Assembly: GCA_943369665.1 (NCBI GenBank)
Contig: CALRNX020000011.1
Span: 74,352 to 138,351 of the forward strand
Direction of reading: 5' to 3'
Source: UKL13-3 sp943369665
GTDB lineage: Bacteria; Bacteroidota; Bacteroidia; UKL13-3
Length of the DNA stretch: 64,000 nt
Of the stretch, positions 7,956-17,231 are shown one piece after another. The notes under the pieces are model-generated. The model did no database searches, was not told where the DNA came from, and saw only the letters and a program-made list of their open reading frames with translations. Both the position numbers and the translations under genes were made by a program. Within the stretch, counting starts at the first letter, position 1. Every line of letters begins with the position of its first letter.

Positions 7956-9632
7956 ATGGGGCTATTTATAAAAACATATTTTAATCGACCGAACTACCTG
8001 GTTTGTTTTGCATTTATATGCTTTTTTACCACCATTAATGCTCAGCAACCATTTACCAGATATGATTATCTGCATGGTAAACTTACGCCATTGCGCACAT
8101 GTTTTGATGTGAAACATTACGATATAACCCTTAAGGTAGAACCTACGCAACAGCATATTTCGGGTAACAATGCCATCAGTTTTCTGGTAGTGAAAGATTT
8201 CCAGCAACTGCAGCTTGATCTGTTTTCGGTGATGCAGATTGACAGTATTTGCTTTTATGGAAAAAAAACATCCTTTACACGTGATAGCAACGCAGTGTTT
8301 GTTGATTTGGGAATCAAGGTCAAAAAAGGGTCATCCGGAAAGCTGGTCGTATATTTTTCGGGGAAACCACCTATGGCTAAAAAGGCACCCTGGGATGGCG
8401 GTTTTGTATGGTCGAAAGATGCGGCAAATACCGATTGGATAGGGCTTGCCTGTGAAGGATTGGGGGCAAGTTGTTGGTTACCTTGTAAAGATCACTGGAG
8501 TGATGAAGCGGATAGCATGGACATGCATTTACAGGTTCCGTCTTCTTTGGTTGGGGTTTCCAATGGCCGGTTAATGGGGAAGGTAGAACTGGAAAATGGT
8601 TTTACCCAATACAATTGGAAAGTTCGCAATCCGATCAATAACTATAATATCTCAGTCAATATTGGAGCCTACACGCATCTGCATGACACTTATATTCAAA
8701 AAGATTCCCAGGAATTGACACTCGATTATTATGTATTGAGTGATAACGCTGCAAAAGCAAAAGAACATTTTAAACAAGTACCAAAAATGTTGGAGGCATT
8801 TGAGCATTATTTTGGCGCTTACCCGTTTGGAGAGGATGGTTATAAACTGGTTGAAACACCTTATTGGGGAATGGAGCACCAAAGTTGTGTGGCTTATGGG
8901 AACGACTATAAAAATAATCGCTATGATTTCGATTTTATCATTGTGCATGAGAGCGGGCACGAGTGGTTTGGCAACAGTCTCACTGCCAACGATCCTGCCG
9001 AAATGTGGATACACGAATCGTTTACCACCTATAGTGAAGCCTTGTATGTAGAATATTTTATGGGGTATGCCAAGGCTCAGCAATATTTGAAAGAGCAAGC
9101 AAAAAATATTGAAAACAAAGCACCATTGATCGGTCCTTATGATGTGCATTATCATGGCAGAGACGACAACGATATTTATTATAAAGGAAGCTGGATGCTG
9201 CATACTTTACGCAGTGCCATAGATAACGATACGTTGTGGTTCAACATGATCAGGGAGTTGAGTACCACCTTCAAAAAACAAAATGTGTCGACCGCACAAA
9301 TAATAGCCTTTTTCAATGCCAGGTCGGGAATGAAACTGGATCATTTTTTTAAACAGTATTTATATACAGCTTCGTTACCCGTGTTTGAATATAAAATAGA
9401 AGATAGGGGCGAAAGGAATCTGGTGATGAGCTATCATTGGGTAAATATGGTGAAGGGCTTTGATTTGCCTGTAAAATTAACCGCAACAAAAGGAACGTAC
9501 GAAACTGTAACACCCCAAAAGTCATGGCAATTAATTGACCTGAATTATTTTGATGAAAACGATTTTAAAATCGAACCCAATAAATACCTGATTGAGATAC
9601 GCAAAATAGCACCGGCCGGAAAGAAGAAATAA
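7956..9632 (+). CDS. secreted M1-family metallopeptidase
   Basis: This 558-residue zinc aminopeptidase-like protein is predicted to be exported: residues 1-30 form a signal peptide ending TTINAQQ. The zinc site is HESGHEW (His331, Glu332, His335), with the third ligand Glu354 in WIHESFTTYSE. The exopeptidase recognition loop, GAMEN in classical members, here reads GMEH (305-308), a variant seen in Bacteroidota M1 proteins. An N-terminal beta domain (about 45-240) precedes the catalytic domain. The C-terminal helical domain found in full-length aminopeptidase N is missing, so this is a short form. The gene is followed 29 bases later by the dihydroorotase gene on the same strand. Confidence 0.9.
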   Translation: MGLFIKTYFNRPNYLVCFAFICFFTTINAQQPFTRYDYLHGKLTPLRTCFDVKHYDITLKVEPTQQHISGNNAISFLVVKDFQQLQLDLFSVMQIDSICFYGKKTSFTRDSNAVFVDLGIKVKKGSSGKLVVYFSGKPPMAKKAPWDGGFVWSKDAANTDWIGLACEGLGASCWLPCKDHWSDEADSMDMHLQVPSSLVGVSNGRLMGKVELENGFTQYNWKVRNPINNYNISVNIGAYTHLHDTYIQKDSQELTLDYYVLSDNAAKAKEHFKQVPKMLEAFEHYFGAYPFGEDGYKLVETPYWGMEHQSCVAYGNDYKNNRYDFDFIIVHESGHEWFGNSLTANDPAEMWIHESFTTYSEALYVEYFMGYAKAQQYLKEQAKNIENKAPLIGPYDVHYHGRDDNDIYYKGSWMLHTLRSAIDNDTLWFNMIRELSTTFKKQNVSTAQIIAFFNARSGMKLDHFFKQYLYTASLPVFEYKIEDRGERNLVMSYHWVNMVKGFDLPVKLTATKGTYETVTPQKSWQLIDLNYFDENDFKIEPNKYLIEIRKIAPAGKKK

Positions 9633-9661
9633 CACTTACAACGAAACGTTAATTAAAAAAT

Positions 9662-10999
9662 ATGTCGACACTACTGATACGAAATGCGAAACTGGTAAAC
9701 GAAGGAAAAATATTCCATGCAGATGTGCTTGTTAAAAATGGCATGATCGAGAAGATTGATACCAATGGAATTGCCATGCCAGCAGATCGGGTAATTGATG
9801 CAACAGGATTGCATTTATTACCGGGGGCAATTGACGATCAGGTTCATTTCAGGGAACCTGGATTAACCCATAAAGGCAATATTTACACGGAAGCGAAAGC
9901 GGCAGTGGCGGGTGGAATTACCAGCTATATGGAAATGCCTAATACCAATCCTACGGCAACTACACTCGAATTGCTGGAAGAAAAATACTTACGGGCATCG
10001 CAATGTTCTTTAGCCAATTATTCATTTTTTTTAGGTGCAACAAAAGACAACCTGGATGAGCTGTTAAAGGCAGATGAACGTACTATTTGCGGGGTGAAAA
10101 TTTTTATGGGTTCATCCACCGGTAATATGGTGGTGGATGATGCTGTTGCCCTGGAAAATATCTTTCGAGAAGTCAAAACATTGATCGCTACTCATTGTGA
10201 AGATGATCCGATGATCAAAGTGAACACGGCAAAGTTTACGGAAGAGTTTGGTGAAAACATGGATGCAACCCGGCATCATTTGATCCGCAGCCGTGAGGCT
10301 TGTTACAAGTCATCCTCGTATGCAGTTGGTTTGGCGAAGAAACATAATACGCGATTGCATATTTTGCATATCAGTACAGCCGAAGAACTGGATCTGTTTA
10401 GAAATGATATTCCGCTTTCGCAAAAAAGAATAACGGCCGAAGCTTGTATACACCATTTGTGGTTTAGCAACGAGGATTACGCCACCAAAGGGAATTATAT
10501 TAAATGGAATCCTGCGGTAAAACTGTCGAGTGACAGAGATGCGATTTTGAAAGCGGTACTCGATGGAAGAATTGACGTGATCGCCACCGATCATGCCCCT
10601 CATACCATTGAAGAAAAGGAACAAACGTATTTAAAGGCACCTTCGGGCGGCCCATTGGTTCAACATGCACTGAATGCAATGTTGGAAATGCACAAACAAG
10701 GCAAGATAAGTTTGGAAATGATCGTTCAAAAAATGTGTCACAATGTTGCCGAGTTGTTTGAAATAGACAGGCGTGGATTTATTCGTGAAGGGTTTTATGC
10801 CGATCTGGTGCTGGTGGATCTGAACCAAACATATACTGTAAGCAAAGACAATATTTTGTACAAATGCAACTGGAGTCCGTTTGAGGGAGTTACGTTTCAT
10901 TCAAAAATTAAGCAGACCATTGTTAATGGGAAAGTGGTATTTGATAATGGACAATTTGATGAAAGTTCATTTGGAAGGCGCCTGATCTTTAACAGGTAA
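9662..10999 (+). CDS. pyrC: dihydroorotase (class I amidohydrolase)
   Basis: The enzyme interconverts carbamoyl aspartate and dihydroorotate in pyrimidine synthesis. It is a cytoplasmic metal-dependent amidohydrolase of 445 residues. The N-terminal metal motif reads DDQVHFREPG (residues 58-67), so the first histidine of the usual HxH is a glutamine (Gln60) while His62 and Arg64 are kept. Further motifs are EMPNTNPTA, KIFMGSSTGN, LHILHISTAEE and IATDHAPHT. The Q-x-H form is, as I recall, common in this Bacteroidota subgroup, so I do not read it as inactivation. Other pyr genes are not adjacent. Allantoinase or dihydropyrimidinase is a less likely alternative. Confidence 0.88.
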   Translation: MSTLLIRNAKLVNEGKIFHADVLVKNGMIEKIDTNGIAMPADRVIDATGLHLLPGAIDDQVHFREPGLTHKGNIYTEAKAAVAGGITSYMEMPNTNPTATTLELLEEKYLRASQCSLANYSFFLGATKDNLDELLKADERTICGVKIFMGSSTGNMVVDDAVALENIFREVKTLIATHCEDDPMIKVNTAKFTEEFGENMDATRHHLIRSREACYKSSSYAVGLAKKHNTRLHILHISTAEELDLFRNDIPLSQKRITAEACIHHLWFSNEDYATKGNYIKWNPAVKLSSDRDAILKAVLDGRIDVIATDHAPHTIEEKEQTYLKAPSGGPLVQHALNAMLEMHKQGKISLEMIVQKMCHNVAELFEIDRRGFIREGFYADLVLVDLNQTYTVSKDNILYKCNWSPFEGVTFHSKIKQTIVNGKVVFDNGQFDESSFGRRLIFNR

Positions 11000-11136
11000 T
11001 ATCCTACATAATCTTTACAAGGGTTTTGTTTGCCCGATCAATTTGAGTATTAACCTCAAATTCCATCAATTCACCCATATTGGGTTTTGAGAATTGCCCT
11101 GTTCGGTTAACTTTGAGTTTTAATTAAGAAGTAAAA

Positions 11137-11165
11137 TTGGCCAAAAAGGTTATTGATTACTTTAA
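11137..11165 (+). promoter_or_regulatory. putative promoter of the M36 peptidase gene
   Basis: A TTG at 11137-11139 precedes TACTTTAA at 11158-11165 with an 18-base spacer, close to the Bacteroidota consensus. The start codon follows 16 bases later. An 8-base inverted repeat without a T-tract (11040-11047 and 11055-11062) lies further upstream, between the dihydroorotase gene and this promoter; its role is unclear. Confidence 0.4.
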
Positions 11166-11180
11166 CAATAATAACTATTT

Positions 11181-13787
11181 ATGAAAAGAAACCTGTCCTT
11201 TATTTTGTTGATGTCCATTGCTATCTCAGGATTTGCGCAGTATGCACCAACTACAGTTGTGAGTCAATTCAAACAATATCAAAACCAATTTGGGTTAACC
11301 AATGCTGATATTGAGGGAATGATCATAACCGACCAGTATACCGATGATCATTCTGGTATTACACATATTTATATGAGGCAGGTGGTGAATGGAATAGAGG
11401 TGTTTAACGGAAATGCATCCATGCATTTGGATAAAAGTGGGAATATCATCAGTTGTTATTCCGATTTTGTGAAAGATGCAAAACAGTTGGTAACGAGTAC
11501 CAAACCATCGGTAGGAGTTACAACTGCACTTCAATCGGCAGCTCAGCATGTTGAAATGAATATTAAACCTGCTCTATCTAAAACGGATGGACAGTTGGTG
11601 AACAACAAAAATATACTGGTGGATAAAACGGTTTCGGAGGAACCTATTCAAACCGGGCTTTATTACTATTATACGAATCAACAATTGGTGCTTTCTTATA
11701 ATGTAGAGTTGTTTAATAACGAAACCAGTGATTGGTGGAATGTGCGTGTAAATGCAGATAACGGAGTGGTGATCGATAAGAACAACTGGACAAGTCATTG
11801 TTCTTTTGAGCCCAATATGTACAGCAATGAAACTGAATTAAGTACACAGCAGTTTGTGGTTGCCAATAAAGCAACAGCTGCCGGTTATGCTAAAAAAAGT
11901 GATTTAGCAGGCAAATATTTAGTAGTGCCATTCCCGGGCGAAAGTCCGAATCATGCTCCAAGACAATATGTGTTGGGAGATGCAGCCAACTTAAACGCTT
12001 CACCATTTGGGTGGCACGATACCAATGGCGTTGCAGGTCCAGAAATGACTACAACACGCGGCAATAATGTGTTTGCCGATGAGGATACACTTTCCAGCAA
12101 TGGAAATGGTTTCAGCCCGAATGGTGGTGATAGTTTGGTATTTGATTTTCCAATGGACACGGCCTGGCTCGATTATGACTATTTCTTACCTGCAGCCATT
12201 ACCAACTTGTTTTATGCCAATAATTTTGTGCATGATGTGTTGTATCAGTATGGGTTTAATGAGAAATCGGGAAATTTCCAGTTCAATAATTATGGTAAAG
12301 GCGGAGCGGGAAGGGACCAGGTTCAGGCCGAAGCACAGGATGGAAGTGGAACCGGAAATGCCAATTTCAGTACTCCGGCCGATGGTAGCAGCGGCCGCAT
12401 GCAAATGTATTTATGGCCCGTAGGTTCGGTAGCAACACCTCCAGTGGTTATTTCGGCTCCGTCAACAGCAGCAGGTAACTATCCTGCAACACTTTCGGCA
12501 TTTGGGTCGAAAAGATTTGCGGATATTACAGCCGATGTTGTTTTGGTTGATGATGGAAGCAGTGCAGATTCTTTGGGTTGCGGAACGTTGGTTAACTCAG
12601 TTGATCTGACCGGAAAAATTGCATTGATATACAGGGGAACATGCAGTGTTACAAGTAAGGTACTCAATGCGCAAAATGCAGGTGCCATTGCTGTAATTAT
12701 GATACACAATACGGGAAGTACACCCACTCAGATGACCGGTTCAAATTCAAATATCGTCATTCCTTCGGTTATTATCAGCCAGGCATATGGAGCTTTGATA
12801 AAGAAGGCTCTCGACATTGACAGTACAGTAACAGCTACCATTAAAGGAATGCCATTGCAAAAATCATATGACAGCGATTTCGATAATGGTGTCATTGCAC
12901 ATGAGTTCGGGCATGGTGTTTCGACCCGCTTAACTGGTGGTCCGAGCAATTCAAATTGTTTAAACAATGGCGAACAGGCAGGTGAGGGCTGGAGTGACTT
13001 TTTTGCCTTGGCATTTACGGCCAAAGAAGGAGATAAAGGTACAGATGCAAAAGGAATAGGAACTTTTGTATACAATCAGGCAACAAATGGTGCAGGTATT
13101 CGTGATTATAAATATACTACCAATATGACCACCAACCCGATGACGTATAATTATATCAAAAACGACAGAGGTGTACATTATGTAGGAACCGTTTGGTGCA
13201 GTATGTTGTGGGATATGTATTGGAATTTAGTGGCTAAATATGGTTTCGATCCGGATGTATATAACGGAACAGGAGGAAACAATATGGCTATTCAATTGGT
13301 GATTGACGGCTTGAAATTGCAGCCATGCAGTCCCGGATTTGTAGATGCCCGCAATGCCATTATCAAAGCGGATAGTATTTTAAACGGAGGAGCCAACCGT
13401 GCATTATTGTGGAATACATTTGCCAGAAGAGGTTTAGGATATACAGCAAGCCAAGGTTCAAACACATCCGTTACAGATGGTACGGCAAAATTTGACCTGC
13501 CACCTGATGTAACAGGTGTTTCGGATGCAGAAAATTTAGGAGCATACATTACCATGATGCCAAACCCTGCAAGTGATAAAGCCGTTATTGTAATGCCTGA
13601 TCAGTTAAGGTCAGCACAGGTATTGATCACCGATATTACAGGCAAAACAGTTTTGAATGAAGAGTTGAAAACAAATAGCAATCAACACCTTGAACTTAAT
13701 TTGACAACAGTTGAAAATGGATTATACTTTGTAAAAGTAACCAACGGGGGTACCGTTTTTCAATCAAAACTGTTGATTCATAAATAA
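11181..13787 (+). CDS. secreted M36 (fungalysin-like) metallopeptidase with PA and T9SS sorting domains
   Basis: This 868-residue extracellular protease has a clear modular layout. A signal peptide (1-19, ending AISGFAQ) is followed by an N-terminal inhibitory propeptide (about 20-220) and the first part of the M36 catalytic domain. A protease-associated (PA) domain is inserted at about 440-555 (DGSSADSLGCG to IIS). The zinc site is VIAHEFGHG (His574, Glu575, His578), with a downstream ligand in GEGWSDF near Glu602. Residues about 790-868 form a type A Por secretion sorting domain (MPNPASDKAVIV through GLYFVKVTNGG). It should cross the outer membrane by type IX secretion and degrade proteins for nutrition. 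A strong terminator follows. Confidence 0.95.
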   Translation: MKRNLSFILLMSIAISGFAQYAPTTVVSQFKQYQNQFGLTNADIEGMIITDQYTDDHSGITHIYMRQVVNGIEVFNGNASMHLDKSGNIISCYSDFVKDAKQLVTSTKPSVGVTTALQSAAQHVEMNIKPALSKTDGQLVNNKNILVDKTVSEEPIQTGLYYYYTNQQLVLSYNVELFNNETSDWWNVRVNADNGVVIDKNNWTSHCSFEPNMYSNETELSTQQFVVANKATAAGYAKKSDLAGKYLVVPFPGESPNHAPRQYVLGDAANLNASPFGWHDTNGVAGPEMTTTRGNNVFADEDTLSSNGNGFSPNGGDSLVFDFPMDTAWLDYDYFLPAAITNLFYANNFVHDVLYQYGFNEKSGNFQFNNYGKGGAGRDQVQAEAQDGSGTGNANFSTPADGSSGRMQMYLWPVGSVATPPVVISAPSTAAGNYPATLSAFGSKRFADITADVVLVDDGSSADSLGCGTLVNSVDLTGKIALIYRGTCSVTSKVLNAQNAGAIAVIMIHNTGSTPTQMTGSNSNIVIPSVIISQAYGALIKKALDIDSTVTATIKGMPLQKSYDSDFDNGVIAHEFGHGVSTRLTGGPSNSNCLNNGEQAGEGWSDFFALAFTAKEGDKGTDAKGIGTFVYNQATNGAGIRDYKYTTNMTTNPMTYNYIKNDRGVHYVGTVWCSMLWDMYWNLVAKYGFDPDVYNGTGGNNMAIQLVIDGLKLQPCSPGFVDARNAIIKADSILNGGANRALLWNTFARRGLGYTASQGSNTSVTDGTAKFDLPPDVTGVSDAENLGAYITMMPNPASDKAVIVMPDQLRSAQVLITDITGKTVLNEELKTNSNQHLELNLTTVENGLYFVKVTNGGTVFQSKLLIHK

Positions 13788-13816
13788 GAAAGGAATTTGA
13801 ATAGGTCATAAAAAAA

Positions 13817-13840
13817 GCGTCCCGCAGTATTGCGGGACGC
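13817..13840. terminator. perfect bidirectional rho-independent terminator
   Basis: A perfect 10-base GC-rich stem (GCGTCCCGCA at 13817-13826, TGCGGGACGC at 13831-13840) with a 4-base loop is flanked by six A on the left and seven T on the right. It lies between the convergent M36 peptidase and prfC genes and should stop transcription in both directions. Confidence 0.93.
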
Positions 13841-13853
13841 TTTTTTTATGTGA

Positions 13854-15479
13854 TTATTTTCCCCATGCATTGGCGTTTTGAATGGCTGATTGTTCCGTTT
13901 TAAATTCGGAGGTAAAGTGAAACTGGATATCCGGATAATTATCCTGTGTCATTTTAAGTGACCATAAGCTGTCTGCTAAAAATACAGGGCGTCCTTCTTT
14001 GTCGGATGCAATATTGTGACGTTTGATCAGGTTGAATTTCTCCAATGCTTCTTTGTTTTCGGAAGTGAACCAACACGCTTTTTCGTAACCCAGTGGACGG
14101 AAATCACATGAAGCTCCATATTCCGCTAAAAGGCGGAATTGAATGACTTCAAACTGAAGATCACCTACTGTACCGATAATTTTAACATTACCCGGTTGTT
14201 GGGTAAATAATTGGGCAACACCTTCATCCGTTAACTGTTGGATTCCTTTTTCAAGTTGCTTGGTTTTCATTGGGTCCCTGTTCACCAATTCCTTAAATAT
14301 TTCGGGAGAGAAACTCGGGATACCTTTAAACTGGATGTTTTCGCCCTCTGTTAATGTATCACCAATTTTAAAATTCCCTGTATCGTACAATCCTACAACA
14401 TCGCCCGGAAATGATTCATCGATAATGCTTTTTTCATTCGCCATAAAGCTCGTTGGTGAAGAAAATCGTAATTTTTTATTGAGGCGCGTGTGCTGGTAAA
14501 ATTTGTTGCGTTCAAATTTTCCGGAAACGATGCGGCAAAAAGCAATACGATCACGATGGTTTGGATCGAGGTTGGCGTGGATCTTAAAGATAAAACCGGT
14601 AAAGTTTTTCTCGGTAGGCAATACTTCGCGTTCTTCGGTAAAACGAGAACGAGGCTCAGGTGCTATCCGAATAAAGGTATCCAATAACTCCTGCACGCCA
14701 AAATTGTTAACTGCGCTCCCAAAAAATACAGGAGCCAGGTATCCTTCCAAATACAGGTCGTGGTTAAAAGGTTCGTAAACGCCTTCAATGAGTTCCACAT
14801 CTTCGCGCAGTTTGTTTGCGGGTCTTTCGCCAATATTTTTATCCAATGAACCATCATTTAAATCGTTGATGGCAACAATATCTGTTGATATTTTACTTCT
14901 GTTCGGTGAAAACAACTGCAATTGTTTATCGTGCAAATTATAAACACCCTGAAATGAAGAACCTACGCCAATAGGCCAGGTCATCGGGCGGGTATGGATA
15001 TTCAATTCTTTTTCAATCTCTTCAAGCAAATCGTAAGGATCCTGTCCTTCGCGGTCGAGCTTGTTGATGAACACAATTACAGGAGTATTGCGCATGCGGC
15101 ATACTTCCATGAGTTTGCGTGTTTGATCCTCCACACCTTTCACACAATCCACCACCAAAATAACACTGTCGACAGCCGTTAATGTACGATAGGTATCTTC
15201 AGCGAAATCCTTGTGACCGGGAGTATCCAGGATGTTTACTTTATAACCGTTGTATTCAAATCCCATTACCGATGTTGCCACCGAGATACCACGTTGCTTT
15301 TCGATCTCCATAAAATCGGAGGTCGCTGTTTTACGAATTTTATTGCTTTTTACAGCACCTGCCGACTGAATCGCTCCTCCAAACAAGAGTAACTTTTCCG
15401 TTAAGGTTGTTTTTCCCGCATCGGGGTGACTGATAATACCAAATGTTCTGCGTTTACGCAATAATTCTTCCTGACTCAT
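13854..15479 (-). CDS. prfC: peptide chain release factor 3
   Basis: RF3 is a translational GTPase that removes RF1 or RF2 from the ribosome after termination. The 541-residue protein has G1 at SHPDAGKTT (about 17-25), the switch II segment DTPGHKDF and the G4 motif FINKLDREGQDP. The C-terminal domains include the conserved RDPMKTKQLEKGIQQLTDEGVAQ region, split here as RDPMKTKQLEKG and QLTDEGVAQLF. Length and motifs separate it from EF-G and LepA. The gene is alone between the shared terminator and a divergent oxidase gene. Confidence 0.95.
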   Translation of the reverse strand: MSQEELLRKRRTFGIISHPDAGKTTLTEKLLLFGGAIQSAGAVKSNKIRKTATSDFMEIEKQRGISVATSVMGFEYNGYKVNILDTPGHKDFAEDTYRTLTAVDSVILVVDCVKGVEDQTRKLMEVCRMRNTPVIVFINKLDREGQDPYDLLEEIEKELNIHTRPMTWPIGVGSSFQGVYNLHDKQLQLFSPNRSKISTDIVAINDLNDGSLDKNIGERPANKLREDVELIEGVYEPFNHDLYLEGYLAPVFFGSAVNNFGVQELLDTFIRIAPEPRSRFTEEREVLPTEKNFTGFIFKIHANLDPNHRDRIAFCRIVSGKFERNKFYQHTRLNKKLRFSSPTSFMANEKSIIDESFPGDVVGLYDTGNFKIGDTLTEGENIQFKGIPSFSPEIFKELVNRDPMKTKQLEKGIQQLTDEGVAQLFTQQPGNVKIIGTVGDLQFEVIQFRLLAEYGASCDFRPLGYEKACWFTSENKEALEKFNLIKRHNIASDKEGRPVFLADSLWSLKMTQDNYPDIQFHFTSEFKTEQSAIQNANAWGK

Positions 15480-15563
15480 AATTTGTTAAAAACGGGCACG
15501 AAGATAAGGGAAGAAATTGGAATTGCTTATCTGCCCCGCGTTCAATTGCATGAACAACGGTTT

Positions 15564-15593
15564 TTGTTTACAAATTTTGAAGCCTTATTTTGC
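15564..15593 (+). promoter_or_regulatory. putative promoter of lhgO
   Basis: TTG at 15564-15566 is separated by exactly 19 bases from TATTTTGC at 15586-15593, close to the Bacteroidota consensus. The lhgO start codon follows after 18 bases. Confidence 0.45.
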
Positions 15594-15611
15594 GCCCACT
15601 AAAATACATAC

Positions 15612-16808
15612 ATGCAACACGATATCGTTATTATTGGAGGAGGAATTGTTGGTCTTGCCAGCGCCTATCATTTATTACAACAGGATCCAACATTAAAAGT
15701 AGTTGTGCTTGAAAAAGAAAGCACCCTGGCAGCTCACCAAACAGGGCATAATAGCGGTGTGATCCATTCGGGATTGTATTATAAACCCGGAAGTTTAAAG
15801 GCAATTAACTGCATTAACGGGTACAATATGTTGCTCGCATTTTGCCGCGAAAATAATATTCCATTTGATCTGTGTGGCAAGTTGGTTGTAGCAACAGAAG
15901 AGTGGGAATTACCTTTACTGGAAAACTTGTATCAACGCGGTTTGCAAAATGGTCTTACGGAGATGAAGTATATCACTGCTGACGAGATTCAGCAATACGA
16001 ACCTCATATTCGCGGGATTAAGGCGTTACATGTTCCGTATACCGGTATTATTGATTATACCGAAGTCTGCGCCAAGTTGGCTTATTGGGTGGAGCAATGG
16101 GGAGGAAAGATATTGACCAATCACAAAGCTGAAGATATTGAGGAGTATGCTGATTTTATGGCTGTAAAAACCAATGGTCAAACCATAGAAACCAAAATGA
16201 TCGTGAATTGTGCCGGGTTGTATTGTGATAAAGTAGCGCAGATGGCAGGTGAAAAAGTGGATACGCGTATTATTCCTTTCAGAGGAGAATATTATATGTT
16301 GAAACCCGAAAAACGTTATTTGGTTAAAAACCTGATTTATCCGGTACCTGATCCGAACTTCCCTTTTCTGGGAGTGCATTTTACCCGCATGATCGATGGT
16401 GGAGTTGAGGCAGGGCCAAATGCTGTATTTGCTTTTAAACGTGAAGGCTATCAAAAAACCGATGTGGATTTTACCGAAATGATGGAAAGTCTTATGTGGC
16501 CCGGTTTCCAAAAAGTGGCTAAAAAGTATTGGAAAACAGGATTGGGAGAGTTTTACCGTTCGTTCAGCAAAACCGCTTTTACCAATGCGCTCCGTAAATT
16601 TATTCCACAAATAGAAGAAGATGACCTAATACCTGCCGAAGCTGGTGTGAGAGCACAGGCTTGCGATAGGGAAGGAGGATTGCTGGATGATTTTAAAATT
16701 ATTGAAAAGCCTAGGGCAATCCATATTTTAAATGCACCTTCACCGGCTGCAACTTCGAGCCTGTCGATCGGGAAAACCATTGCGGAAATGGCAACCAAAC
16801 ATTTATAA
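15612..16808 (+). CDS. lhgO: L-2-hydroxyglutarate oxidase (FAD-dependent)
   Basis: This 398-residue flavoprotein of the DAO family oxidises L-2-hydroxyglutarate to 2-oxoglutarate, a metabolite-repair reaction, and probably passes electrons to quinone at the membrane. The N-terminal dinucleotide-binding motif is IIGGGIVGLASAYHL (residues 7-21). The family signature HNSGVIHSGLYYKPGSLKA and the later IIPFRGEYYMLKPEK are clear. The C-terminal PAEAGVRAQACDREGGLLDDF and SPAATSSLSIG segments match LhgO closely. The next gene starts 15 bases downstream on the same strand, so an operon with the thioesterase and YihY genes is likely. Confidence 0.93.
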   Translation: MQHDIVIIGGGIVGLASAYHLLQQDPTLKVVVLEKESTLAAHQTGHNSGVIHSGLYYKPGSLKAINCINGYNMLLAFCRENNIPFDLCGKLVVATEEWELPLLENLYQRGLQNGLTEMKYITADEIQQYEPHIRGIKALHVPYTGIIDYTEVCAKLAYWVEQWGGKILTNHKAEDIEEYADFMAVKTNGQTIETKMIVNCAGLYCDKVAQMAGEKVDTRIIPFRGEYYMLKPEKRYLVKNLIYPVPDPNFPFLGVHFTRMIDGGVEAGPNAVFAFKREGYQKTDVDFTEMMESLMWPGFQKVAKKYWKTGLGEFYRSFSKTAFTNALRKFIPQIEEDDLIPAEAGVRAQACDREGGLLDDFKIIEKPRAIHILNAPSPAATSSLSIGKTIAEMATKHL

Positions 16809-16823
16809 TTCAGTTCAATCATC

Positions 16824-17231
16824 ATGATGATCACCAAAACCAAGATAAGAGTTCGCTACGGAGAAACCGACCAAATGGGTGTTGTCTATCATGGAAACTA
16901 TGCATTGTATTTTGAAGAAGCGAGAACAAGCGCATTGCGTGATATTGATATTACCTATAAAAGCCTGGAAGAAGAAGGTGTGATGATGCCGGTGGTTAAT
17001 TTAACGACTGATTTTAAGCGACCTGCAAAGTATGACGACTTGCTCACCATCAAAACAACAATGCGTGAACTGCCAACCGTAAAAATCGTGTTGGAATATG
17101 AAGTGTTTAACGAAAGCCATGTTTTACTCACCACAGGAAGTTCAACACTTGTTTTTGTGGATATGAAAACCAACAGGCCAACCCGATGCCCGGAGCATTT
17201 GTATGAAAAGTTCAAACAGTTTTTTGCATGA
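16824..17231 (+). CDS. acyl-CoA thioesterase, YbgC/4HBT hot-dog family
   Basis: This 135-residue single hot-dog domain protein has the catalytic and substrate-binding segment RYGETDQMGVVYHGNYALYFEEAR near residues 11-34 (the aspartate in ETDQMG is the usual catalytic residue). The segment TTDFKRPAKYDDLL is also typical. The protein should hydrolyse acyl-CoA or acyl-ACP thioesters in the cytoplasm; the chain length is not predictable. Two adjacent ATG codons open the frame and 16824 is used here. The stop overlaps the start of the next gene (ATGA), so the two are translationally coupled. Confidence 0.88.
   Translation: MMITKTKIRVRYGETDQMGVVYHGNYALYFEEARTSALRDIDITYKSLEEEGVMMPVVNLTTDFKRPAKYDDLLTIKTTMRELPTVKIVLEYEVFNESHVLLTTGSSTLVFVDMKTNRPTRCPEHLYEKFKQFFA

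Noticed and set aside
8652..9203. 183-codon open frame antisense to the M1 peptidase gene
   Set aside because: It opposes the catalytic domain with its intact zinc motif and shows no domain of its own.
16026..16610. Long open frame on the minus strand inside lhgO
   Set aside because: It lies fully antisense to a gene with clear family motifs and its translation has no recognisable domain; it is a shadow frame.
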